From NCBI GenBank assembly GCA_030740765.1, contig JASLWR010000013.1:1-63210 (forward strand): a stretch of DNA of 63,210 nucleotides, read 5' to 3'. This DNA is from Thermoplasmatota archaeon. GTDB taxonomy: Archaea; Thermoplasmatota; Penumbrarchaeia; JASLWR01. Position numbers and translations under genes: made by a program. Positions 10,101 through 18,882 of this stretch are shown here, piece by piece (the first letter of the stretch is position 1; every line of letters begins with the position of its first letter). The notes below the pieces were generated by a model. That model ran no database searches. It was not told where the DNA came from and worked only from the letters and a program-made list of their open reading frames with translations.

Positions 10101-10243
10101 TCATTCTCGGTATTCACCTGGACTTCGACACTTAATGCCTGGGTAAATAGTATGAGCACCAAAAAAATTACTATGATGCCAGAGATTACGCCTATAAACC
10201 CCGTGTTATGGTTTTTTCCCTTTTTTTTCGTGTTGTCAATCAT
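7178..10243 (-). CDS. Surface protein: three LamG domains plus inactive caspase-fold (C13-like) domain
   Basis: A 1021-residue protein. An N-terminal membrane segment (about 15-38, GFIGVISGIIVIFLVLIL) serves as an anchor or signal. Three LamG/concanavalin-A-like jelly rolls follow (about 105-300, 300-500 and 500-720), each opening with a segment like YYSFNN..DDSGNG or FWNFNEDSGN and containing GSNDYASIPDD and WKGAG/DTIVAQxGHFW motifs. These domains usually bind glycans. After a short DGDGMSD calcium-type loop comes a clan-CD peptidase domain of the C13/legumain type (about 735-910). The His motif is kept (VIDHGS, His847), but where active relatives have DxCYSGGF this protein has QPAYAGGF, so the catalytic Cys is Ala898. 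It is probably a pseudoenzyme. The promoter region carries a 25-bp element shared with the DUF835 gene upstream. Confidence 0.85.
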   Translation of the reverse strand: MIDNTKKKGKNHNTGFIGVISGIIVIFLVLILFTQALSVEVQVNTENDEYPSFEANPTRAKKDKSDNKTHGSPPGKISMKDDRKREIPGNMSYQENGMAAGGIEFLGDNNTLAYYSFNNASGPGNDDSGNGLDLTISGAGQSGNSLYGRTLYFEGSNDYASIPDDNSMDIRGTMTIDLWVFWKGAGTSGSYDTLIAQSEHFWLYVRRTGDLANKICFSAGDPWESIVSNSELARNEWNHLSIVRTPSTDNNENVKMYINGVLDSENDIDESSPTGAEITYIGAWGGSTHNFRGFVDEVSISDTEREIGDTVGFWNFNEDSGNRLRDRSPQKLMDGTISGATLTDGIYGKALDFDGSNDYVSIPSDDRLHLTGKTTIEAWVKYDGAGIGAGSVDTIVAQEGHFWIFTRRTGPSAGKIVFESGNTPWTPDVYSDTALSTGVWTHIAVVRTSNIHVKIYINGLLDGEGNTYAPDATSANTLYIGGYAGTFHNFNGTIDEVRISNFDATYGGTRDYGGDVLDLPFEGVNDASRLDDRSPLDNDMDDTYGSITYGSTSGKYGGCYIYDGTSDRLKMDSLVPSELNPPTITVEAWIYPTDLQLSCIIDNSYRASEQGKTKGGYVLRLRETGAIQFLVYDDGENSYSAQTISVVSENDWWHVAGVSDGNDVRVYINGVCEATATFADDIGYGSDMGLFVGSKYYGDGQYFEGRIDEVRISCYPRTFHGDTDGDGMSDMYELMRSNCSDQYNPVENNGRHALLVAPNPEDLAQEDAFWNDAKFMYDALKSYGYLDSDIHLLHSTGTDVKTGDYATPMGVTYTDGPATPAELQTECTNLSNVVLSDDFLLVSVIDHGSRNAGTNHSFIRMNDGEGGHTDLQDDAFAGNSYVGKITNYKYRTFFLQPAYAGGFINDLSSSKTVIATACKYNEASALSSGDGDEVEGENGEFDFYFMSAFAGHTPTNGVYISPDAAGSTNIDGMASVWEAYKWDESHENRFEHPQIDDDSNSMSQQDGDTDDGINLADKLYL

Positions 10244-10283
10244 TTGTATACCAGCCTATGCTTTTAGCCTAATATAGACTGTT

Positions 10284-10323
10284 ATGTTTATTAAATTTTG
10301 AGGGACAGTCTTCGACACCTTTT
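10284..10323 (-). promoter_or_regulatory. Promoter of LamG gene with 25-bp repeated element, copy 1
   Basis: On the leftward strand, a 25-bp element (10299-10323, containing GTGTCGAAGACTGTCCCTC) is followed at once by a TATA-like TTTAATAAAC (about 10285-10294), 40-50 bp before the ATG at 10243. The same 25 bases sit in the same position before the TATA box of the DUF835 gene (11020-11044). The location just upstream of TATA fits a transcription-factor site. Confidence 0.6.
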
Positions 10324-10395
10324 ATACACTACTATATCGATAAACCCGATACGGTTTTTGCAGTTTTCCAGGGTACGGTTCCCTGTTCCAGTTGT

Positions 10396-10947
10396 TCAAA
10401 CTATCAATCTTCTCTCTCTGAACCTCCTTGGACGATAATAACGACAATAATCCAATTTACCGTTCAATATCATTTCGATATCCGTTAATTGTGTCTCGTT
10501 GAACCATTGGGGATTTATCGATACAAGAAAATTCGCGTTCTTATCGCTGCACAGTTCCTTTAGATCACTCAGAAGAGTAATTGAACTCTCGAAACCGTTC
10601 CCAAACATGATCTGGTCGAAGCCGTCAAGGAGAATAACGGCTTTTCTGGAAGATCTTGCGAATTTGTTCGTCGCCCTTCGGATCTGGGATAACTTTTTCA
10701 GATTTAACGTCCCGGTGCTCCTCTTGCATGTCAATCTATAAAACATGCCTTTTCGGATATTGTACCTGCTCCGAATCCTTTCGAGGTGGAGTTTGGATAA
10801 TATAAGGCAGTCAAAACCGCTTGTCGATGCCTCTCTTAATGTTTTATAGGCGTCTAATGGCTTTTCCTCCTTTAGAAGGTATGACCTTCCGCGGCGCGCT
10901 TTTTTGATATAGTGAATTATTGCCTGATTTTTTTTTCTTATGTTCAT
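10396..10947 (-). CDS. DUF835 protein
   Basis: About 183 residues matching the archaeal DUF835 family from end to end. It has RGRSYLLKEEKPLDAYK at the start, a central FDCLILSKLHLE strand, and the family signature VILLDGFDQIMFGNGFE, followed by the SDLKELC and FLVSINPQWFNETQL segments. DUF835 domains have no known biochemical role; the hhhDGhxxh strand looks like a Walker-B-type strand of an ATPase-like fold, but no Walker A is seen. The start at 10947 is preferred because GTGAGG lies 6 bp before it and a TATA box (TTTATAAATATATA) ends near 11006. The longer frame to 11064 would translate the promoter repeat itself. A second DUF835 domain occurs at the end of the HEAT protein at 58629-61052. 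Confidence 0.8.
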   Translation of the reverse strand: MNIRKKNQAIIHYIKKARRGRSYLLKEEKPLDAYKTLREASTSGFDCLILSKLHLERIRSRYNIRKGMFYRLTCKRSTGTLNLKKLSQIRRATNKFARSSRKAVILLDGFDQIMFGNGFESSITLLSDLKELCSDKNANFLVSINPQWFNETQLTDIEMILNGKLDYCRYYRPRRFRERRLIV

Positions 10948-11002
10948 GATCATCCTCACGGCGGTTCTATCGAGAAACTCGGGTAAATAGGTATATGGTG
11001 AC

Positions 11003-11044
11003 CATATATATTTATAAACTGAGGGACAGTCTTCGACACCTTTT
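11003..11044 (-). promoter_or_regulatory. Promoter of DUF835 gene with 25-bp repeated element, copy 2
   Basis: The 25-bp element at 11020-11044 is identical to 10299-10323. On the leftward strand it runs directly into GTTTATAAATATATATG, a strong TATA box. A start about 25 bp further on would place the mRNA 5' end near 10985, 35-40 bp before the chosen ATG. Confidence 0.65.
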
Positions 11045-11281
11045 CCTTGTCCATTACATTTCAAAAGCTATTGTTGAAAGAAAGTGAAAAATAATTTTAC
11101 AAAAATGATGGAAATAAGAGCAAAATTAATGTTTGGCGGTTGATTTGTTGGTAGCAGAAAGTAAAAATTACCCATCTTATCGGGTATTGTAATCGGCAAT
11201 ATTTCACATAAAATAGGAACTAGACGGCATTGACGATCATCCAAACTTAATAGCGGTCTTGTGCATGATATAAAGCTAACT

Positions 11282-14200
11282 CTACAAGTTCCACTCGTCG
11301 TCCCACGGTGAGTCCCCGGATTCTCCCTGGACCGGGGAGAGTGGCATGTCAGGGGAGTTCTCTTCCGGTTCTATCGGTTCTTCCAGTTCTTCATCCTCAA
11401 CGGGGCCCTTTTTCTTTCTCGCAAGTAAGAATACCGCCACGATCATTATTGCAATTACAACGATAATTCCTACTATCATAATCCCCATGGCTACTCCACT
11501 CATTCCGGATTCCGTTTCGCTCCCCTCAGGTTTCACCTCGTCCGAAGGAGTGATTTTAACCACCATGTAATCCTCCGCCCAATTACCCTCGTCGTCCGTG
11601 ATATTGAGACTTATGTTGTAGGTACCGGCCTTTTTGAAAGTAAAGGAAACCTCGCTGCCCGACATTATAACTTTCTCTCCATCATATTCGAATGTCCAGG
11701 TATAATTAGCCACTTCCACGTTATCGTGACTCTCGGAGCCGTCGAACTCCACGGCTTCCCCCACCTTCGCTGTAATATCGTCTCCGGTATTCGCTTCGGG
11801 TCTGATGAGATCCACTACCTTTACGATGATAATATCCGAATCAATATTGCCCGCCATATCCTTAACTGTGAGGGTGACTTCATATATGCCCATTGTGGAG
11901 AATGTGTAAGTCGCCGTGGGTACTTCGACGGTTTTCAACACTCCGTCATGGCCTACAAAAACAAAACTCCAGAAATAGTTCACGATGCCCACGTTGTCGC
12001 TGCTTTCGTTCCCTGTGAAATGGACCGTTTCAGACACTCCCACCACCCGATCCCCTCCGGCATCCGCATTGGGTGCTTCGATATCGTTCACCGTTACAGT
12101 CATGCTGTCATTTGCCCAATTACCCATGGCATCCGTTGCTGTCAAGTTTACTGCATAAACACCGGCATTATTGAAGATATATTCAGGTGAATTACCGTAT
12201 AAAATTATTGGGTCAATATCAGTGAAGGTCCATGTCAGGTTCGTGACATAAATATTGTCGCTGCACCCGCTCCCGTTGAAGGCTACCATATGGTGCTGGT
12301 CCACCACCGCGTCATCCCCGGCTATGGCAAGAGGTTTCGTAATGTCAACCACTGTGACGGTCATATTGTCACGGGCCCAATTACCGTAAGTATCAGTAAC
12401 TTTCAATGTCACGGTGTAGATGTCAGCAATATCAAATGTGAAGCCTGGTGCAAGCCCAGTTAGATTGATTAAGGTATCGTCATAAACGAAACTCCAGTTG
12501 TATTTGGTTATTCTGACGTTGTCGCTGCTCTCACTACCATTGAATCGCACCGATTCGTGCTGGTTTATTGTGATATCAGGCCCAGTGTCCGCAAGGGGTG
12601 GGAGCGGGTCGTTCACGGTAACGGTGAAGCTACCCTGGCCTGCGTTCCCTGAAGCATCACTGACATTCAGGACCACCGTGAATAGACCCAGTTCGGTGAA
12701 GGTATAGCTGACGTTCTCACCAAAAACAGTATCGTCATAACTTGATGGACCTTCCACCGACCACGTGAAATTGATCACCTGCCCATCTTCCGGGTCAAAA
12801 CTTGCACTTCCGTCCAGATAAAGACTCGTACCGAAATCCACCGTTAAATTACTCGAAGGAGTCATGATCACCGTCGGTGGAGTTATATCCAGCACGTTCA
12901 CATAGATCGAATCAGTGTCCTTTGCACCGCCTATGTCAGTGACAGTAAGGGTCAGGGTATAATTTCCCGGTTTTTCAAAACTTTGTTCTGGCATCATCCC
13001 GTAGAATGAGCGTGGGCCAGTTGGCGAATTGTATTCCCAGGTGAAATTGGCAATGGCACGGTCGTCGAAGCTTCCCGAAGCGTTGAATGTATGTGGAGTA
13101 TCTTCGGGGATGTACAATGATGAACCTGCGTCTGCCGTGGGCCCCTCGCTATCGGAATTCACGATCGTCAAAGTCCGGCTCATTATTTTATTGTCTGGAT
13201 TCAGATCCATGTAGACGCACACTCCAAAGGAACCGTTGTCGGTTGTGGTATTTGTCGTATCCCAGATTGACGGCGCTACAATTTCCACAGCATAATCCCC
13301 CGAGCCATCGGTCTTCCCGTGCCATATTTCCCCTGTTAACGGAAGAGTCACGATGATATCCTCATTCGGATCGTTGGGAAAACTTCCAGAAACCCGTGTT
13401 GTTTTACCTGCGAAATTTGTGGAAGGCAGAAGCTCGATACTATTCTCATCCGGTGCGATATTGTAATTACGAAGTTCGCGGCGGTCCTGCATGATACCGG
13501 TAGAGGATAATTTTATATCGAGATGATTTTCTCTCACCTGATTTTTAACAGTTGGCGAATACCAAAGTTCGCTGCGCTCGTCATCGACATGCGAGCTTCC
13601 GTCCAGGTGGTAGGTGTTGAAAACACCGGCGATGACGGTGTCCTGTACATTTGAAGTGCCATTGATAGTAAAATTGTGCTGGGATATTCTGTCATAATGC
13701 TGTGAATAATCGGCCAGATCCGCCACATTCACATCAGCAATCCGTCGTCTGCTTGTGTTATACCAGAATCCGTCCCCGTCCTTCGCAGGGAAGTCAATAT
13801 CTTCAATGGGAACTATATCCCATGATATGAACTTGATCGTGGTAAGAGGGGCCAACCAGATGCCAACATTAACGTGGATATGTCCCTGCAGGATCATCTT
13901 ATCGTATAGGACGGAGAGATCGCTGGCACGTACCACTCGGTAGCCGGATATAGTTCCTTTTTGATTCGCATTGGGTGGCCCGCTGTTTTGTCCATCGAAA
14001 TGATAAACGGCCCCGTCAACGGAAAATTTTCCGTGCACGGTCCCAGACAACGTCAAATTGTAGGCGGGATACAGGGTTCCATTCTTGTTATAAAAATCGA
14101 TTTTCGAAACCGTTAAGGTTGCGTTACACCACAAAGACATGTAATCTGAATTGTCACTAAAAGATATGTAGATGATCCCGTAGTAGGTCCAGTCATCTCC

Positions 14201-14416
14201 CACCTGCCATGACGGGACGTCGATCATGTTGTCCCTGTTCGTTCGGTTCCTGTGGGACCTCGCGGCTTCCTCGATTTTCGAGGAAAGATGGACATTTGAA
14301 CTCCTTGATTTATTACTGTAGTTATCTGGAGTATTACTGTTCCATTGGACTGCCTGCGAAAACGCCGAAACAAGCAGAACGGTCGCAAAGATCAAAATAA
14401 ATAACTTTCGGTTCAT
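11282..14416 (-). CDS. Large six-PKD surface protein with acidic cytoplasmic tail
   Basis: About 1044 residues. The start at 14416 (MNRKLFILIFATVLLVSAFS) is chosen for its signal peptide and a GTGAT site 4 bp before it; the frame is open to 14434. The N-terminal 320 residues begin PSWQVGDDWTY and parallel those of the 1762-5175 protein, including the shared YRVVRASDLSVLY segment. About six PKD domains follow (roughly 430-960), each with AGxD, FNGSxSxDN and YxWSF motifs. A membrane helix (MGIMIVGIIVVIAIMIVAVF) and an acidic tail ending DSPWDDEWNL close the protein; unlike its paralogue it has no zinc ribbon. A TATA box, TTTATATAA on the leftward strand, lies at about 14475-14485. Confidence 0.85.
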   Translation of the reverse strand: MNRKLFILIFATVLLVSAFSQAVQWNSNTPDNYSNKSRSSNVHLSSKIEEAARSHRNRTNRDNMIDVPSWQVGDDWTYYGIIYISFSDNSDYMSLWCNATLTVSKIDFYNKNGTLYPAYNLTLSGTVHGKFSVDGAVYHFDGQNSGPPNANQKGTISGYRVVRASDLSVLYDKMILQGHIHVNVGIWLAPLTTIKFISWDIVPIEDIDFPAKDGDGFWYNTSRRRIADVNVADLADYSQHYDRISQHNFTINGTSNVQDTVIAGVFNTYHLDGSSHVDDERSELWYSPTVKNQVRENHLDIKLSSTGIMQDRRELRNYNIAPDENSIELLPSTNFAGKTTRVSGSFPNDPNEDIIVTLPLTGEIWHGKTDGSGDYAVEIVAPSIWDTTNTTTDNGSFGVCVYMDLNPDNKIMSRTLTIVNSDSEGPTADAGSSLYIPEDTPHTFNASGSFDDRAIANFTWEYNSPTGPRSFYGMMPEQSFEKPGNYTLTLTVTDIGGAKDTDSIYVNVLDITPPTVIMTPSSNLTVDFGTSLYLDGSASFDPEDGQVINFTWSVEGPSSYDDTVFGENVSYTFTELGLFTVVLNVSDASGNAGQGSFTVTVNDPLPPLADTGPDITINQHESVRFNGSESSDNVRITKYNWSFVYDDTLINLTGLAPGFTFDIADIYTVTLKVTDTYGNWARDNMTVTVVDITKPLAIAGDDAVVDQHHMVAFNGSGCSDNIYVTNLTWTFTDIDPIILYGNSPEYIFNNAGVYAVNLTATDAMGNWANDSMTVTVNDIEAPNADAGGDRVVGVSETVHFTGNESSDNVGIVNYFWSFVFVGHDGVLKTVEVPTATYTFSTMGIYEVTLTVKDMAGNIDSDIIIVKVVDLIRPEANTGDDITAKVGEAVEFDGSESHDNVEVANYTWTFEYDGEKVIMSGSEVSFTFKKAGTYNISLNITDDEGNWAEDYMVVKITPSDEVKPEGSETESGMSGVAMGIMIVGIIVVIAIMIVAVFLLARKKKGPVEDEELEEPIEPEENSPDMPLSPVQGESGDSPWDDEWNL

Positions 14417-14559
14417 GTACATCACTATCCGCATATCAACAATTAGGAAATTTCATCCTATATTGTTAATGGACATTATATAAATTTTTACGAGCAAAGT
14501 TGGGCACCATGTATTGATAGTCCTTCAAATCCTCTCGGGAGATTCAAATTTGTTCCTGA

Positions 14560-17500
14560 TCATGGGACGGGTGGAAGTGCTTGTGGTGGTGGGACCGGAG
14601 GTGCTGTCGGTGGTTCGATGTTATTCTCAGGTGGTGTTTCAGGGCTTGTGGGAGTTTGCAGTGGAGGAGAAGGTGGAAGTGGAGGGGTCACTGGTGAGAC
14701 CTCGGAATTTTGCCCTGTGGAATTTATCACAGGTTCCGGAACCGTATTTACGATTCCCTCCACGATTGGCATCTCCAAGGCCTGGATCGACATCATCAAG
14801 TTCTGGAAATTATCATCCGGTTGGGTTCCGTTTGCAATACTCCCCGACGCTGCTGCGCTTGGTAACAAAGGTTCCATGGCGGGAGGCAAATCCGCCCCGG
14901 GCATTTCCGGGGTGCCCGGTATTGTTGTATCTATTGTGGAACCAAGCTCCGGAAGAGCAAGCCTGTTTAGGTCTAGCGTGCCCTGATCAGTTGTGAACGC
15001 CGGTAGTCCGTAAGTGGTCCCATCCGGCTGCGCAGGGGCGTTTTGGGTCTGAGCCGGCAGCGCCACTGGAGCCAGTTGAGTAGGGGGTGTCAGGGACTGG
15101 TAGGTCAGGGCTTGACACCCGTAGCCCGTCTGTTGTTGATATCCGACGTAGGGAGAAACAATACCCGGTCCAGAGGGTAATGGTGAAAGTTGATTTGGAT
15201 GTGCCATACTGTTTTGAGTACCCGGCTGACCAAAACTGTTGAATTGGCCATTTGGTCCGGCCATGCCCTGCGGATATGTTCCTATCTGATCCCCCTGGGG
15301 CACTCTCCCCATTTTTCCTATGGCTGCCTGGGCCTCTTTATCCTTCTTTTTCCTCCTGGCAGTCATCAATAACACGATGATGATCATCAACAGGACGAGA
15401 GCTGCAATACAGATAAGCACCCACCAGTAATTCGCAAGAAACCCTTTGCTGGTTTCTTTCTGTTTATTCTGTTTGTCGAGCCCTTGGTAGTACGATTCCA
15501 GGGATTCGTCCGTGGCGTCGTTGGGGTCCTCGGGATCCAGACCGTTGATCTTTTCCCACCAGTCGGGCAGCGAATCTCCATCGCTGTCGGTCGTATCCTC
15601 CCATCGCTCCTGGACCTCTTCCTTGCTTGGTTTCGGTAATATCTCGATTTCAATACTGGTACTTTCATTGAAACCATAACCGTCGTCAACGAAGAGGAGA
15701 ATTATATATTCACCGGGTAGGTAAAGGACAGCGGTGGTCGTGACTCCGTTCCCCCTGTACACAATTTTCTTTGTCGTCCTGTTCTTAATCTGCCAGTGGT
15801 AACTCAGCTCATCACGGTCAATATCGATAGTCCCGGTGCCATTAATGGAGATCGTGGATCCTTCTTCAAATACTGCATCGGGGCGAGGTGTATCGATTAC
15901 CGGGATCGGGGGGGAGTTGATGCGTATTCGGTAGCCGTCTGATACAGAAAATCCGTTGCCCACGGCATCCGTCGCCCGCCACTTGATATAATTATCCCGA
16001 CCCCTCTCGAATCGAATGTCGAGAACCACATCCATATTTTCCAGTACCATGTTGTTACCGACGGAAGTCCAGTTAACGTAATTTCCCTCGTTATCCCCCC
16101 AATTCGAAATACAATATTCCACTGTCTTTCCGTCCACACCACTACCCCCGGTATCCGTAATGGTTATTCCGCAGACTATCATGCTATCCAAGAATATTTC
16201 TTCCTCGTCAGGTGTCGGCTTTGAGAAAACCACAGGGCTCATATCAATTTTAACTTTGAGATCATTACTTATGCTCGGACCGTTTCCAGCCAGGTCGCTG
16301 ATTCTCCACCTTATGATGTTGTCAAATCCTTCCGACAATTCTATTTTTACGTCCGCTCGAACTTTTATGGGATTTTCGCTTATTCCCTTATCCACTACCT
16401 CGAATTCCAAATTTTCCATGGTCCATGGCGAAAAAGAATTATCTCCGTCTTTTCGGTAAGAATACATCATACTGTCAAGGTTCAGTCCGAAGCTGTCCGG
16501 GTCCTCGAAGATTACATAGGCATCCACGGAGGTGCCGTTATACCATACGGTACTATCGGGACCGAGATCAGAAATAATCGGAACGGACGTATCAATATTG
16601 ATCCGGAAATGGGTCATGTTGCTCCACTGATCGTAAATGTCGCAGCTGCTTATATGAAAATACCACGTCCCGTCAGCCAGGCCGGAAAATTCACCGGGGA
16701 ATGTTCCCGTTAAATGGCTGTTAGTCGTATATATTACCTTTGTGGGCTCTGTAATCGGAGAACCGTCGAGCATGTAGGAATAGCCCTTTATTCCGGCAAC
16801 CTCAATGGGCGACTGCCATTGGAATACCGGAAGCGTACTGTTGTAGTAAATTAATTCATCCGGGTGAGTGGGCGAGCTGATGACGAGGTCTCCAGGACCT
16901 TTGAGATCGAAATATATGGAATCGTTGAACACATCCGAGACAATTCCCGCGTGGTCACGAAACCTCACGCCGATCTTCTTCAATCCATCGGTCTGGGTGA
17001 GAGCGATTCTCTTCTCGGTGCCATATTCCTCCCAAGGTCCTACATTCCCCCGGTCTCCGATTATCTGCATGTCGGCTATACCGCTTCCATTATCCGTTGC
17101 ATTGATGACCAGGTCCACGAGATTTTCGTTAACGGTTACCGCGCCCTCTTCGATGGTGATATTTCCCACAGGCTTGGTGACGTCTATCATAATTTTTTTA
17201 AACACAGAGAAATTACTGGCCGCATGAAAGCAGTCCTTAGTTCGCACTCTCCAGTAATATGTCCCATCCTCGAGTTCCATCCCCACAGTATGTTCGGGTT
17301 TGGTAGAATTCACCCACGATGAATTGTAGACAAGCTTCTCCATTTCGGGCTTGTCGAATATCTCCAGATGGTAATCGGACTGGCCATCTCCCGCGTCAGG
17401 GTCAGTGAAATTCCATTCCAGTTTTGGGGTATTGTTCCCTTGCCAAATGGATGAAACCGGTGCGAATGGTTCGGGATCGCTAACTAGATCATACTGTATG

Positions 17501-18765
17501 ATGATGCTATCAATACCGGGAGTAACGTCCGGGTCCTTTGTCGTAAGCGTCGCGTTCCACATGAGCCTGGAACCTCTATTGTCAAATACATGCCAGCTGG
17601 CGTTCTGACCGGTCACCCATTTTTCGCCGTCCGCGGTCATGTTGTACACGATATCCGTTCCCTGAGGTTTGTATTCGAACCACGTCATCTTGGCTGCCCC
17701 CACCATGGGCCATTTCTGATATATGGGCTTGGATTGGATGGTGCCGTTGGTGAAGCCTTCCAGGTTACCCCAGACGTCCGCCACGTTATCGAGAGCGTAT
17801 GTATTCGACCATCCCAGACCCGTAAAAAGTCGATTATGGAAATAGTCGTAGCTTGCATCCACCACGTACGAGTTACTGATGAAAACCTCGTTGGTATAAC
17901 TGTGAATGCTGCCCGTGTCGCCGTCCACGCGATGGGTGATCCGGGCCTGACTGTATGCGACTGTATAAAAATAATGACCCACGGCAAAACACGTGCTGTA
18001 GCTGTTCTTGTTCGGAAGGCCATTAACCGTCCTTAACAGATTCTCGTTCAGGTCCCAGACCTTCAACGTGGTGTCGGACCATGTATAAATATAAACTCCG
18101 TCGCAGGCGACCCCCTGCTGGCGGGGTCCCCGCCATCCCCAACTGGACGTTCTCGCATGCTTTATGTTGCTCTGCACGGTAGCTTTGTCACCCAGGCGTA
18201 CCTTTCGTAAAGTATCGCTGGCTTCGGAGGAAGTGTAGAGGTGGCCGTTGGCGATGAACATCTGTGTGGAATGTTGAGATTCAGGGATATTTATCGTATC
18301 GATCCGGGGCTGGCTGTTGAAATAGTCCGTCCAGTCATTGAATATCTCCACGGTGGTACCCCCTCCGGCATTGAGATGGTAGTATCTTCCATTCTCGTCC
18401 ACGGCCATGGAATTGAAACCGTTATGGGCTACGAAATGATCATGCTGGGTAACCTGTCGGATATTACTCTTGGGGGTTCCCTGCCCCCTCAAATGAACAT
18501 CTTTGTTGTAAGTATCCACCACCACGGTGGTATTGCTGAAATCGATGTTCTCCATTGTCGAGAAATCTTCAACGAGAACATTATCGTTCCGTGTAGCGGG
18601 AGAGGGCTCTGATTCAATTGATCCGTATTTGAGCGCTGGGTCGATATGTGTAACACTAAATTCCTTATCGCTGGTATGATAAAAAGGATTTGGGAACAGC
18701 AGCAGAAGAGTAACCGTCAAGGCAAGAAGAACTATGAATTTCCCTTTAATTGGGGCACGTACCAT
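14560..18765 (-). CDS. Giant multidomain surface protein with Pro/Gln-rich cytoplasmic tail
   Basis: About 1401 residues. The start at 18765 is well supported: GGTGA lies 5 bp upstream and the protein opens with a signal peptide (MVRAPIKGKFIVLLALTVTL). The first third has a repetitive YY/WS-rich pattern that suggests a beta-propeller. Several Ig/fibronectin-like sandwiches follow, with DxTxPxI-type joints. A PKD-like domain (IDRDELSYHWQI) and a calcium-binding DSDGDSLPDWWE loop precede one membrane helix (WWVLICIAALVLLMIIIVLL). The roughly 240-residue cytoplasmic tail is very rich in Pro, Gln, Gly and Thr and ends in poly-Pro stretches (PPLPPSPP), so it is probably disordered. Its role is unknown beyond being a surface protein with a large intracellular extension. 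Confidence 0.8.
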   Translation of the reverse strand: MVRAPIKGKFIVLLALTVTLLLLFPNPFYHTSDKEFSVTHIDPALKYGSIESEPSPATRNDNVLVEDFSTMENIDFSNTTVVVDTYNKDVHLRGQGTPKSNIRQVTQHDHFVAHNGFNSMAVDENGRYYHLNAGGGTTVEIFNDWTDYFNSQPRIDTINIPESQHSTQMFIANGHLYTSSEASDTLRKVRLGDKATVQSNIKHARTSSWGWRGPRQQGVACDGVYIYTWSDTTLKVWDLNENLLRTVNGLPNKNSYSTCFAVGHYFYTVAYSQARITHRVDGDTGSIHSYTNEVFISNSYVVDASYDYFHNRLFTGLGWSNTYALDNVADVWGNLEGFTNGTIQSKPIYQKWPMVGAAKMTWFEYKPQGTDIVYNMTADGEKWVTGQNASWHVFDNRGSRLMWNATLTTKDPDVTPGIDSIIIQYDLVSDPEPFAPVSSIWQGNNTPKLEWNFTDPDAGDGQSDYHLEIFDKPEMEKLVYNSSWVNSTKPEHTVGMELEDGTYYWRVRTKDCFHAASNFSVFKKIMIDVTKPVGNITIEEGAVTVNENLVDLVINATDNGSGIADMQIIGDRGNVGPWEEYGTEKRIALTQTDGLKKIGVRFRDHAGIVSDVFNDSIYFDLKGPGDLVISSPTHPDELIYYNSTLPVFQWQSPIEVAGIKGYSYMLDGSPITEPTKVIYTTNSHLTGTFPGEFSGLADGTWYFHISSCDIYDQWSNMTHFRINIDTSVPIISDLGPDSTVWYNGTSVDAYVIFEDPDSFGLNLDSMMYSYRKDGDNSFSPWTMENLEFEVVDKGISENPIKVRADVKIELSEGFDNIIRWRISDLAGNGPSISNDLKVKIDMSPVVFSKPTPDEEEIFLDSMIVCGITITDTGGSGVDGKTVEYCISNWGDNEGNYVNWTSVGNNMVLENMDVVLDIRFERGRDNYIKWRATDAVGNGFSVSDGYRIRINSPPIPVIDTPRPDAVFEEGSTISINGTGTIDIDRDELSYHWQIKNRTTKKIVYRGNGVTTTAVLYLPGEYIILLFVDDGYGFNESTSIEIEILPKPSKEEVQERWEDTTDSDGDSLPDWWEKINGLDPEDPNDATDESLESYYQGLDKQNKQKETSKGFLANYWWVLICIAALVLLMIIIVLLMTARRKKKDKEAQAAIGKMGRVPQGDQIGTYPQGMAGPNGQFNSFGQPGTQNSMAHPNQLSPLPSGPGIVSPYVGYQQQTGYGCQALTYQSLTPPTQLAPVALPAQTQNAPAQPDGTTYGLPAFTTDQGTLDLNRLALPELGSTIDTTIPGTPEMPGADLPPAMEPLLPSAAASGSIANGTQPDDNFQNLMMSIQALEMPIVEGIVNTVPEPVINSTGQNSEVSPVTPPLPPSPPLQTPTSPETPPENNIEPPTAPPVPPPQALPPVP

Positions 18766-18882
18766 ATTTTCACCACGGAGTGAACTTATGAAATAATCCG
18801 CTGAGTCACGATTATGGTTATTGTAGAACAATAAGTTTTCTATACATTTTATTTCTCCAACCTTAAATCGGGAACACGGGAA

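Noticed and set aside
11020-11064. Longer N-terminus of the DUF835 protein
   Set aside because: It would translate the 25-bp promoter repeat and the TATA box.
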